Assembly (NCBI RefSeq): GCF_049445855.1
Contig: NZ_JBMSDV010000008.1
Span: 1 to 28,314, forward strand
DNA length: 28,314 bases
From: JAGOCV01 sp049445855
GTDB lineage: Bacteria; Pseudomonadota; Gammaproteobacteria; Burkholderiales; Burkholderiaceae_C
Direction of reading: 5' to 3'
In this document: positions 8,535 to 15,864 of the stretch, piece by piece
How positions within the stretch are numbered: the stretch's first letter is position 1
Layout of the letters: each line of letters starts with the position of its first letter
The notes under the pieces: model-generated
What the model was told of the DNA's origin: nothing
The model's database searches: none
Seen by the model: the letters and a program-made list of their open reading frames with translations, nothing else
Made by a program: the position numbers and the translations under genes

Positions 8535-8570
8535 TCCTTTCGTTCCTACTTCCGCTTGAGGCATTGACAC

Positions 8571-9032
8571 TTGAACACTGAACTCAACCACGTGACCATC
8601 TACACCGACGGTGCCTGCAAGGGCAACCCGGGCCCGGGCGGATGGGGCGTGGTGCTCATCTCCGGCACGACCGAGAAGGAACTCTTCGGCGGCGAACTCG
8701 GCACCACCAACAACCGCATGGAACTCACCGCCGTCATCGAGGCGCTGGCCGCGCTGAAGCGGCCGTGCCGCGTCACGCTCTACCTCGACAGCGAATATGT
8801 GCGCAAGGGCATCACCGAGTGGATCCACGGCTGGAAGGCCAAGGGCTGGCGCACCGCGTCGAAGCAGCCGGTGAAAAACGTCGAGCTGTGGCAGCGGCTC
8901 GATGCGCTCGTGGCGACGTCCGGCCATGTCATCGAATGGAAATGGGTCAAGGGCCACGCGGGCGACCCCGGCAACGAGCGTGCCGATGCGCTGGCGAACC
9001 GGGGCGTCGAGGTGGCGCTGGGCCGCCGCTAG
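8571..9032 (+). CDS. rnhA: ribonuclease HI
   Basis: It degrades the RNA strand of RNA:DNA hybrids, for example R-loops and primers. The 153-aa length is normal. The catalytic residues are all present: Asp13 (YTDGACKGNPGPGG), Glu51 (NNRMELTA), Asp73 (YLDSEYV) and Asp139 (NERADALAN), with the assisting His129 in KGHAGD. The basic-handle region GWKAKGWRTASKQPVKN is intact. The start is a TTG at 8571 with TTGAGG 9 bases upstream, and no ATG is available. It lies 36 bases after the yafS-like gene. In E. coli dnaQ is the next neighbour, but here an RND efflux operon follows. Confidence 0.96.
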   Translation: MNTELNHVTIYTDGACKGNPGPGGWGVVLISGTTEKELFGGELGTTNNRMELTAVIEALAALKRPCRVTLYLDSEYVRKGITEWIHGWKAKGWRTASKQPVKNVELWQRLDALVATSGHVIEWKWVKGHAGDPGNERADALANRGVEVALGRR

Positions 9033-9148
9033 CCACTGCGGTGTGGCGGCACGGCAATTGCATCGTCCCTGCAAGCTGCTACATTGAGCAGATCAAACAA
9101 TTTGTAACTGGTTCCAACCTCACGGGCTCCAGAGGCGCAGTAGTTTTC

Positions 9149-10549
9149 ATGGCATCCAAAGCAATCTATCCGATCGTCGCCGTGGTGGGCATCGCGGCTG
9201 TTTCCGGCGCTGCATGGTGGTTCCAGAAGGGCTCGTCGCCTTCGGCTCCACCCGCTGGTGGTGCGCCGCAAGCGGCTGCCGGTGCAGGCCCCGCCAGTGC
9301 GCCGGCCCCTGGAAGTGGCGGCCCGGTCGTCGTGGAGGCCGCACGTGTTTCCGTCATGAGGCTGTCCGACGATGCGCAGACCGTCGGCAGCCTGCGGTCA
9401 CGCCAGAGCGTGATGGTGCGGCCCGAAGTCGGTGGCCGCGTCACCCAGCTGAATTTCCGTGACGGCGACCGCGTGCGCAAAGGCCAGTTGCTGGTGCAGT
9501 TCGACGACCAGCTCCAGCAGGCGCAACTGCAGCAGAGCAAGGCCGAGCTGTCCATTGCCCAGGCCAACCACAAGCGCAACCAGGATCTGGTGGCGCAGAG
9601 CTTCATCAGCCAGCGCTCGGTGGACGAGAGCGCGGCCAACCTCGAAGTGGCGCAGGCCAAGCTGGCTCTGGCGCAGGCCACGGCCGCGCGGCTGAAGATC
9701 ATCGCGCCGTTCGACGGCATCACCGGCATCCGCAGCGTCAACATCGGCGACTACCTCAAGGATGGCGCCGACATCGTGAACATCGAGGACATGGACGCCG
9801 TCTATGTCGACTTCCGCCTGCCCGAGCGCTTCCAGTCCAAGGTGCGGCGAGGCCAGCGCGCGCTTCTGAACATCGACGCCTTGCCCGGCCGCAGTTTCAC
9901 GGCGGTGGTGCAGGCCATCGATCCGCTGCTGGACGCCAACGGCCGCTCGGTCGGCATCCGCGGTTGCGTGGACAACCGGCAATTGCAGTTGCGCCCGGGC
10001 ATGTTCGCGCGCGTGACGGCCGTTTTCGGCGAACGCAACGACGCGCGTGTGATCCCCGAAGAAGCGCTGGTGCCGCAGGGCAACCGGCAGTTCGTCGTCA
10101 AGATCGTCGATGGCGCAGACGGCTCGCGCACGACGCAGCGCGTCGAGGTGAAGGTCGGCATCCGTCGACCGGGGCGCGTCGAAATCACCGATGGCGTGCA
10201 GGAAGGCGACTGGATCGTCACTGCCGGCCAGCAACGCGTGCAGCGCGACGGCACGAAAGTGCGCGTGGTCGACCTGAATGCCAATCAGGCCCCGGGCCAA
10301 TCTCCGGAAGGCGGCGCGCCTGCGGCCAGGGGCTCCGCTCCCGTCGCCCCGAATGGCGCGGCTCCTGCTGCCCCTTCCCTTGCCTCTGCGCCGGTCGCCG
10401 CGGTTTCTCCTGCCGCTGCACGGGCGGCTGCCAGCGGCCCGAATCCGTGCCTGATCGGCATGGCTGCTGCCGATCGCGCCGATCCGCCCGCAGCGCCTTC
10501 TGGCGGCAAACCCGCGGGCCCACGCCCGGCCGCGCGCAACCCGGCCTGA
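9149..10549 (+). CDS. RND efflux periplasmic adaptor (membrane fusion protein)
   Basis: The periplasmic adaptor of a tripartite efflux pump, 466 aa. An N-terminal membrane anchor (about residues 5-25) is followed by an Ala/Pro/Gly-rich linker. The lipoyl half-motif (VTQLNFRDGDRVRKGQLLVQFDD), an alpha-helical hairpin rich in Gln, Ala and Lys, and a beta-barrel (GDYLKDGADIVNIEDMDAVYVD) complete the adaptor layout. The tail after about residue 375 is low in complexity (Ala/Pro/Gly) and ends near NPCLIGMAAADR, which is unusual for adaptors. The ATG at 9149 opens directly on the membrane anchor. The pump gene follows 42 bases later. No regulator gene and no outer-membrane factor gene is adjacent. 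Confidence 0.9.
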   Translation: MASKAIYPIVAVVGIAAVSGAAWWFQKGSSPSAPPAGGAPQAAAGAGPASAPAPGSGGPVVVEAARVSVMRLSDDAQTVGSLRSRQSVMVRPEVGGRVTQLNFRDGDRVRKGQLLVQFDDQLQQAQLQQSKAELSIAQANHKRNQDLVAQSFISQRSVDESAANLEVAQAKLALAQATAARLKIIAPFDGITGIRSVNIGDYLKDGADIVNIEDMDAVYVDFRLPERFQSKVRRGQRALLNIDALPGRSFTAVVQAIDPLLDANGRSVGIRGCVDNRQLQLRPGMFARVTAVFGERNDARVIPEEALVPQGNRQFVVKIVDGADGSRTTQRVEVKVGIRRPGRVEITDGVQEGDWIVTAGQQRVQRDGTKVRVVDLNANQAPGQSPEGGAPAARGSAPVAPNGAAPAAPSLASAPVAAVSPAAARAAASGPNPCLIGMAAADRADPPAAPSGGKPAGPRPAARNPA

Positions 10550-10591
10550 TGCGCGCCGCACGCTGAACCCCCACATTCCTGGAGCCCGTTC

Positions 10592-13500
10592 ATGCAACTT
10601 CCGGAGATATCGATCCGCCGCCCCGTGTTTGCCACCGTGCTCTCGCTGCTGGTGCTGCTGGTCGGTGCGGTGAGCTTCGACCGGTTGACGGTCCGCGAAT
10701 ACCCGAAGATCGACGAACCCGTCGTGACCGTCACCGTGCGTTACCCCGGCGCGTCCGCCGAGGTGATCGAGTCGCAGATTTCCAAGGTGCTGGAAGACTC
10801 CATCGCCGGCATCGACGCGGTGGACGTCATCACTTCCATCAGCCGCGCCGAGCAGAGCCAGATTTCCGTGCGTTTCCGCCTCGAAAAGGACGCCGATGCC
10901 GCGGCCGCCGAAGTGCGTGACCGCACGGCCCGCGTGCGCAACCGCCTGCCCACCTCCATCGATGAACCGGTGATCGCCAAGGTCGAGGCCGACGCCTTTC
11001 CCGTTGTCTTCATCACGTTCTCAAGCGATGTGCTCACACCGCTGCAGATCAACGACGTGGTCTCGCGCATCGCCAAGCCGCGCCTGCAGACGGTGACCGG
11101 CGTGGCCGACGTGCGCATCTATGGCGAACGCAAGTACGCCATGCGCGTGTGGCTGGAGCCGGCCAAGCTGGCAGCGTACCGCCTGACGACGCAGGACGTG
11201 GAAGATGCCATCCGCCGCAACAACCTCGAAGTGCCGGGCGGTCGCATCGAATCGCAGCAACGCGAATTCAGCGTCACCTCGCAGACCGATCTGGTGCGGC
11301 CTTCGCAGTTCGCCGACATCACGATCCGCACCGTCAACGGATTCCCGGTCAAGATCCGCGATGTGGCGCGCGTGCAGGAAGCCGCTGCCGACGAACGCAG
11401 CACCGTGCGCCTGAACGGCCTGCCGGCCATTTCCGCCGGCGTCATCCGCCAGGCCACCGCCAATCCGCTGGACCTGTCGGCCGGCGTGCGCGAAATGCTG
11501 CCCAAGCTCGAGCAGGACCTGCCGGCCGGCGTGACCATCCAGATCGCCAACGACAACTCGGTCTTCATCGACCGCTCGATCAAGAACGTGTACCGCACGA
11601 TCGCCGAAGCGGTGATCCTGGTCGCGCTCGTGATCTTCGTGTTCCTGCGTACGGTACGCGCGTCCATCATTCCGATCGTCACGATCCCCGTGAGCCTGAT
11701 CGGTACATTCGCGCTGATGGCGCTGGCGGGCTTTTCGATCAACACGCTCACGCTGCTTGCACTGGTGCTGGCCATCGGCCTGGTCGTGGACGACGCCATC
11801 GTGATGCTGGAGAACATCTACCGCCACATCGAGGAAGGGCTCGACCCGTTCTCGGCAGCCATCAAGGGCGCGCGCGAAATCGGCTTTGCGGTGATCACGA
11901 TGACCGCGACGCTGGTCGCCGTGTACGCACCGCTGGCTTTCACGCCGGGGCGAACGGGGCGGCTGTTCGTCGAATTCGCGCTCGCGCTTGCAGGCGCGGT
12001 GGTGGTGTCGGGCTTCGTCGCGCTGACGCTCACGCCCATGATGTGTTCGCTGCTGCTCAAGCACAACCCGAACCCCAACCGCTTCGACCGCGGCATGGAA
12101 CGCATTCTGGTTGGCATCACCAGCGGCTACGAACGCGTGCTGCGCTGGATTGTCACCACGGGCTGGAAGCCGGCCGAAGGGCAGAAGGGCGTCGGTGTTG
12201 CGTTGAAGCGCTTCATCCTGAACGCGCGCTGGATCGTGCTGGCGGTGATGGGGCTGAGCGCGCTGGTCATCGCGCTGGTGTATCCGAAGATGCGCTCGGA
12301 GCTCTCGCCGATGGAAGACCGTGGCGTTGTCTCGGCCACGCTCACGGCGCCGGACGGCGCCACGCTGGAATACACCGACCGCTATGCGCGCGAACTGGAG
12401 AAGCTCGGCGCGCAATACAAGGAGTTCGACCGCATTTTCGGCAACGTGGGCAACCCGTCGGTCTCGCAGGCCAACGTGACCTACCGCACCGTGGACTGGG
12501 ACGAGCGCAGCCGCTCGACCATGGACCTCGCGCGCGAGCTCGGCCCGAAGTTCTCCGCGCTGCCCGGCGTGATGGCGTTCCCCGTCACGCCGCCGTCGCT
12601 CGGCCAGGGCTTCCGCGACCGGCCGGTGAACTTCGTCATCCAGACCTCCGATTCGTACCAGAACCTCAACCAGGTCGTGCGGCAGTTCATGGAAGAACTC
12701 GCCAAGCAGCCCGGCATCCTGCAGCCCGACGTGGACCTGCGCCTGAACAAGCCCGAACTGCGCATCGATGTGGATCGCGAGAAGGCGGCTGACATGGGCG
12801 TGGCGGTGGACGTGGTCGCGCGCGCCATCGAAACCATGCTGGGCGGGCGCAACGTCACGCGCTACAAGCGTGACGCCGAGCAGTACGACGTGATCGTGCA
12901 GACGCAGGCGAGCGGCCGGTCCACGCCGGAAGACATCGACAGCATCTACGTGCGCGGCCGCAATGACGTGATGATCCCGCTGTCGGCGCTGGTGAAGGTG
13001 CGCGAGAGCGTGAGCCCGCGCGAGCTGAACCACTTCGGCCAGCGCCGCTCGGCCACCATCTCGGCCAACCTCGCGTCGGACTATTCGCTGGGCGAGGCGC
13101 TGAACTACATGAACGGCGTGGCCGCCAAGGTGCTCAAGCCTGGCTACACCACGGACCTGAACGGCACGTCGCGCGAATTCCGCAACTCGCAGGGCGCGCT
13201 GGCCATCGTGTTCGTGCTGGCGCTGGTGTTCATTTTCCTGGTGCTCGCCGCGCAGTTCGAGAGCTTCGTCGATCCGCTCGTGATCATGCTCGCGGTGCCG
13301 CTGTCCATGGTGGGTGCGCTGCTGGCGCTCAAGTGGTCGGGCGGGTCGCTCAACGTGTATTCGCAGATCGGGCTGATCACGCTGGTCGGGCTGATCACCA
13401 AGCACGGCATCCTGATCGTGGAGTTCACCAACCAGCTGCGCGAGCACGGCGCGGAGATGGTGGACGCGGTCATCGGCGCTGCCTCACAACGGCTGCGGCC

Positions 13501-13759
13501 CATCCTGATGACGACCGGTGCCATGGTGCTGGGTGCCGTGCCGCTGGCCATCGCCCATGGTGCGGGTGCCGAAAGCCGCCAGCAGATCGGCTGGGTCATC
13601 GTGGGCGGCATGTCGCTGGGCACGATGCTCACGATTTTCGTCGTGCCCACGATGTACACGCTGTTTGCACGCAAGACCGTGCCGGGCGCGAAGACCGCCT
13701 CTGTCAAGGAAGAGCCCGACGAACCCCACACGGTGCACGACGATTTCGTTGCCAAGTGA
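10592..13759 (+). CDS. RND multidrug efflux pump, HAE-1 family inner-membrane transporter
   Basis: The proton-driven inner-membrane pump, 1055 aa, with the RND layout of twelve membrane helices in two repeats and two large periplasmic loops. The N-terminus (ISIRRPVFATVLSLLVLL) is typical. TM4 carries the proton-relay pair Asp400-Asp401 in GLVVDDAIVMLENI. The matching TM10-11 region in the second half (TLVGLITKHGILIVEFTNQL) has the usual Lys. It resembles MdtB/MexK/VexB-type drug pumps more than the heavy-metal CusA type. GGAG lies 7 bases before the ATG. Drug specificity cannot be read from the sequence. It forms an operon with the adaptor, and an outer-membrane channel must be supplied from elsewhere. 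Confidence 0.95.
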   Translation: MQLPEISIRRPVFATVLSLLVLLVGAVSFDRLTVREYPKIDEPVVTVTVRYPGASAEVIESQISKVLEDSIAGIDAVDVITSISRAEQSQISVRFRLEKDADAAAAEVRDRTARVRNRLPTSIDEPVIAKVEADAFPVVFITFSSDVLTPLQINDVVSRIAKPRLQTVTGVADVRIYGERKYAMRVWLEPAKLAAYRLTTQDVEDAIRRNNLEVPGGRIESQQREFSVTSQTDLVRPSQFADITIRTVNGFPVKIRDVARVQEAAADERSTVRLNGLPAISAGVIRQATANPLDLSAGVREMLPKLEQDLPAGVTIQIANDNSVFIDRSIKNVYRTIAEAVILVALVIFVFLRTVRASIIPIVTIPVSLIGTFALMALAGFSINTLTLLALVLAIGLVVDDAIVMLENIYRHIEEGLDPFSAAIKGAREIGFAVITMTATLVAVYAPLAFTPGRTGRLFVEFALALAGAVVVSGFVALTLTPMMCSLLLKHNPNPNRFDRGMERILVGITSGYERVLRWIVTTGWKPAEGQKGVGVALKRFILNARWIVLAVMGLSALVIALVYPKMRSELSPMEDRGVVSATLTAPDGATLEYTDRYARELEKLGAQYKEFDRIFGNVGNPSVSQANVTYRTVDWDERSRSTMDLARELGPKFSALPGVMAFPVTPPSLGQGFRDRPVNFVIQTSDSYQNLNQVVRQFMEELAKQPGILQPDVDLRLNKPELRIDVDREKAADMGVAVDVVARAIETMLGGRNVTRYKRDAEQYDVIVQTQASGRSTPEDIDSIYVRGRNDVMIPLSALVKVRESVSPRELNHFGQRRSATISANLASDYSLGEALNYMNGVAAKVLKPGYTTDLNGTSREFRNSQGALAIVFVLALVFIFLVLAAQFESFVDPLVIMLAVPLSMVGALLALKWSGGSLNVYSQIGLITLVGLITKHGILIVEFTNQLREHGAEMVDAVIGAASQRLRPILMTTGAMVLGAVPLAIAHGAGAESRQQIGWVIVGGMSLGTMLTIFVVPTMYTLFARKTVPGAKTASVKEEPDEPHTVHDDFVAK

Positions 13760-13776
13760 TCGTCGCGAAGTAATAT
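13749..13776 (+). promoter_or_regulatory. putative sigma70-like promoter for the yqj-like trio
   Basis: TTGCCA (13749-13754), a 16-bp spacer and TAATAT (13771-13776) match a -35/-10 pair. The -35 lies in the last codons of the pump gene. The -10 overlaps the inverted repeat ATATCG-ccttt-CGATAT (13773-13789), which is followed by CTTTTTC. The repeat could be a weak terminator for the pump operon or an operator. Confidence 0.4.
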
Positions 13777-13814
13777 CGCCTTTCGATATCTTTTTCAGAA
13801 AGAGGAGTGCCGTC

Positions 13815-14162
13815 ATGCCCAAGTCCAAAGCCGAAACAATCACCGCCGCGTCGCAGGCCGAGCTCGAAAACCTTCTGGCCGACTTGCGCGGCCTGCTGGC
13901 CCGCAAGGAACTCGAAGCCATGCCCGAGGTGAATGCTTTCCGCGTCCGCATCGACGAAGGTCTGCAGTCCGTTCGCGAGACGGCCGTGGAAACGGCGCAC
14001 GAAGCCGCCCGCAAGGCCAAGGAAGCGGCTGCCGAAGCCGCGCGCCGCGCCAAGGAAGCCGCGGCTGCCGCCGACGCCTACGCGCACGACGAGCCGTGGC
14101 GTGTGGCAGGTGCTGCGCTGGCCGTGGGCGCATTGCTCGGCTACCTGCTCGGACGCCGCTGA
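13815..14162 (+). CDS. DUF883 (ElaB/YqjD-like) membrane-anchored protein
   Basis: A 115-aa protein in three parts: a polar N-terminus (1-35), a long Ala/Lys/Glu-rich helix (about 50-90, with the recurring pattern AxxAKEAA) and one C-terminal membrane anchor followed by a basic end (WRVAGAALAVGALLGYLLGRR). This matches the DUF883 family. Its E. coli members YqjD and ElaB are inner-membrane proteins that bind stationary-phase ribosomes. The ATG at 13815 has AGGAG 7 bases upstream, and a possible promoter lies just before it. The next gene starts one base after this one stops, so the three small genes form an operon like E. coli yqjD-yqjE-yqjK. Ribosome binding here is inferred from the family. 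Confidence 0.85.
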   Translation: MPKSKAETITAASQAELENLLADLRGLLARKELEAMPEVNAFRVRIDEGLQSVRETAVETAHEAARKAKEAAAEAARRAKEAAAAADAYAHDEPWRVAGAALAVGALLGYLLGRR

Positions 14163-14163
14163 G

Positions 14164-14559
14164 ATGAACTGGCTGGGCCTTTTCGGCCTGGACGAGAAGA
14201 TCGCGCGCTACCGGCAACTGGCCGCCGAAGCCGCCTTTGCCGCCGAGAACCGCGTCGAACTGCTGGCCCTCGAGTGGGAAGAGGAAAAGCTGCGCCTGCG
14301 CCGCCTGCTGGTGCTGGCCGTGCTTGCGGCTGCACTCAGCGTCGTGGCGCTCATCGTCCTGTCCATCGCCGTGATGATCCATTTCTGGGACTCGGGCCAT
14401 CGCCAGGCAGTGGCCTGGGGTGTGGCCGTCTTCTGGCTGCTGGCCTGGGGCGGCGTGCTGGCGGCACTGGTGAAATCCGTTCAAGGCGGACGCCGGGCCT
14501 TCCTCCTCACGCGGCAGGAGCTCGCACGCGACTGGTCTGACCTCAAGGAGCGGTTATGA
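14164..14559 (+). CDS. YqjE-like (DUF1469, phage holin family) membrane protein
   Basis: A 131-aa inner-membrane protein with an amphipathic N-terminal region (EKIARYRQLAAEAAFAAENR) and a charged segment (LEWEEEKLRLRR). Two membrane helices follow (about 48-74 and 82-104), and the C-terminus is basic. This is the YqjE/holin-superfamily III pattern. Despite the family name, a lysis role is unlikely in this setting. It starts one base after the DUF883 gene ends, and its stop codon overlaps the next start as ATGA. It is the middle gene of the yqjDEK-like operon. Confidence 0.82.
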   Translation: MNWLGLFGLDEKIARYRQLAAEAAFAAENRVELLALEWEEEKLRLRRLLVLAVLAAALSVVALIVLSIAVMIHFWDSGHRQAVAWGVAVFWLLAWGGVLAALVKSVQGGRRAFLLTRQELARDWSDLKERL

Positions 14560-14903
14560 CGGACCCATTCCCCGAACCGGCAGAAGCGGACCCGCGGCCC
14601 ATGACACCCGAAGAGCGCGCCGCGCGCAAAGCCGAGGTGGTCGACGCCATCCAGCGCCAGCGTACGCGCTGGATCGTGCGTCGCAACGAGGCACTGGTCG
14701 CGCAGCGCATGCAGGAGCAGGGTCTGGCGGAAGACGGCACGCCCCTCGATCCGGATGCGTTTCCGCGCAGCCACATCATGCGCGTGCTCACCCGGCAGCC
14801 GCTGGCAGTGGCGGGCGCGGTGGGCCTGCTGATCTTCCTGGGGCCGCGCCGTGTGTTGCGCGCGGCTTCGTGGTTGCTGCCGCTGGTATTGCGCCGGTTC
14901 TAG
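14556..14903 (+). CDS. YqjK-like small membrane protein, 115 aa
   Basis: The protein has a charged N-terminal half (PEERAARKAEVVDAIQRQRT), a polar middle and one hydrophobic segment near the C-terminus (about 84-108, LAVAGAVGLLIFLGPRRVL and onward) ending in basic residues. The ATG at 14556 overlaps the YqjE-like stop as ATGA and has AAGGAG 6 bases upstream. The arginine/glutamine-rich helix and the position after the yqjD- and yqjE-like genes fit E. coli YqjK, though sequence similarity is only in general pattern. Its role is unknown. No terminator was seen in the 144 bases before vapB. Confidence 0.72.
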   Translation: MTDPFPEPAEADPRPMTPEERAARKAEVVDAIQRQRTRWIVRRNEALVAQRMQEQGLAEDGTPLDPDAFPRSHIMRVLTRQPLAVAGAVGLLIFLGPRRVLRAASWLLPLVLRRF

Positions 14904-14976
14904 ACTGCAGTCCTGAACCGCATCCTCGAACATCATGCTCCTTTCAACGCCGTCTTCTTGAGCGCCTTTGCCTGCT

Positions 14977-15005
14977 TTTGCAGATTCAGACCATTTGTAT
15001 ATACT
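14977..15005 (+). promoter_or_regulatory. vapBp: vapBC promoter with palindromic operator candidates
   Basis: TTTGCA (14977-14982), a 17-bp spacer and TATACT (15000-15005) form a good sigma70-like promoter. Two short palindromes, GTATATAC (14997-15004) and GTACGTAC (15008-15015), overlap and follow the -10. Such sites are typical targets for VapB autorepression. The predicted leader is about 36 bases and contains GTAGGAG before the vapB start. Confidence 0.6.
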
Positions 15006-15047
15006 ATGTACGTACGTCAACGACGACTTACACGTAGGAGATACGAA

Positions 15048-15326
15048 ATGGGTCAAGTCGCAAAGATTTTTCAGACGGGCGGAAGTCAGGCGGTGCGGTT
15101 GCCCGCGGAGTTTCGCTTCGCGGAGTCAGAGGTGTTCATTTCGCGTACGGCGGCGGGAGATGTTGTGCTGTCCAGTCGACCACGTGCCAGCTACGCGGAC
15201 TTTGCGGCGCTGAGGAACAAGTTGGGGGCGGAAGAGACGAGGGACTTTTTGCGCGATCGCAACCAGGCAAGGAGCGAGCCGCGGGATCCTTTCGCCTCCA
15301 CAATGACGCGCAGGTCCAAGAAGTAA
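15048..15326 (+). CDS. vapB: VapB-type antitoxin (SpoVT/AbrB-like)
   Basis: The labile antitoxin of a type II pair, 92 aa. The N-terminal swapped-hairpin DNA-binding domain is recognisable (VAKIFQTGGSQAVRLPAEF, residues 4-22). The C-terminal half is charged and should wrap around the toxin. The ATG at 15048 has GTAGGAG at ideal spacing; in-frame codons upstream lie in the promoter and are rejected. The toxin gene starts 18 bases after this gene stops. Autorepression together with the toxin is expected from the family and fits the palindromes at the promoter. Base use is less GC-biased at third positions than in the surrounding housekeeping genes, which fits horizontal acquisition. Confidence 0.92.
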   Translation: MGQVAKIFQTGGSQAVRLPAEFRFAESEVFISRTAAGDVVLSSRPRASYADFAALRNKLGAEETRDFLRDRNQARSEPRDPFASTMTRRSKK

Positions 15327-15344
15327 GAGCAGAGGCGTTGCGCT

Positions 15345-15743
15345 ATGTATTTGTTGGACACAAACATTGTGAGTGCAGCGATTCGCGGGAGCGCTGAGGT
15401 TGATGCAAGACTGCTGCTGCTCGAATCGCACGAGTGGTGCATTTCTGCTGTGACGCGTGCGGAGTTGCGCTACGGGCTGGCCAAGCGGCCAGAGGCGAGG
15501 AAGCTGGCGCAAGTGGTGGAGCGGTTTCTGCAGTTGGCAACAACGCTTGCGTGGGACACGGCTGCGGCGGATGCACACGGCCGCTTGCGTGCGCAGTTGC
15601 ACGCTGCGGGGACGCCGATTGGGGAGTTCGACACGATGATCGCGGCGCACGCGTTGGCGCTGGGGGCGACGGTCGTGACGGATAACGTTTCAGATTTCGG
15701 CCGCGTGCGAGATTTGCAGTTGGAGAATTGGCTGCGAGACTAG
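15345..15743 (+). CDS. vapC: VapC-type toxin, PIN-domain ribonuclease
   Basis: A 132-aa PIN-domain endoribonuclease. The acidic site that holds Mg2+ or Mn2+ is complete: Asp5 (LLDTNIVS), Glu40 (VTRAELRYG), Asp96 (GEFDTMIAAHA) and Asp113 (VVTDNVSDF). Members of the family cut initiator tRNA or other tRNA or rRNA sites; the target here cannot be predicted. All catalytic residues are intact, so the toxin is probably active and held by VapB. It is convergent with moeA across a 121-base gap. That gap holds only a short inverted repeat (15742-15755) without a T tract, so no clear terminator was found. Confidence 0.93.
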   Translation: MYLLDTNIVSAAIRGSAEVDARLLLLESHEWCISAVTRAELRYGLAKRPEARKLAQVVERFLQLATTLAWDTAAADAHGRLRAQLHAAGTPIGEFDTMIAAHALALGATVVTDNVSDFGRVRDLQLENWLRD

Positions 15744-15864
15744 CGAGCGTTCGCTGCAACGTTATCGCGCATCGCACCGTCCCCTTCAAACCTTTCCTCT
15801 GCAAAATGTAAGTTCTCGAAGGCACAAGTTGATGAGGCTACTCGCGCTTCTTTACTGCGGGTGA

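Noticed and set aside
11021..13447. Very long open frame (over 800 codons) antisense to the RND pump gene
   Set aside because: It arises from strong GC bias at third codon positions. The translation is rich in His, Arg, Asp and Gln without domains, and the sense strand encodes a clear RND pump.
15742..15755. Short inverted repeat AGCGA-gcgt-TCGCT after vapC
   Set aside because: The stem is only 5 bp and no T tract follows; it is too weak to call a terminator.
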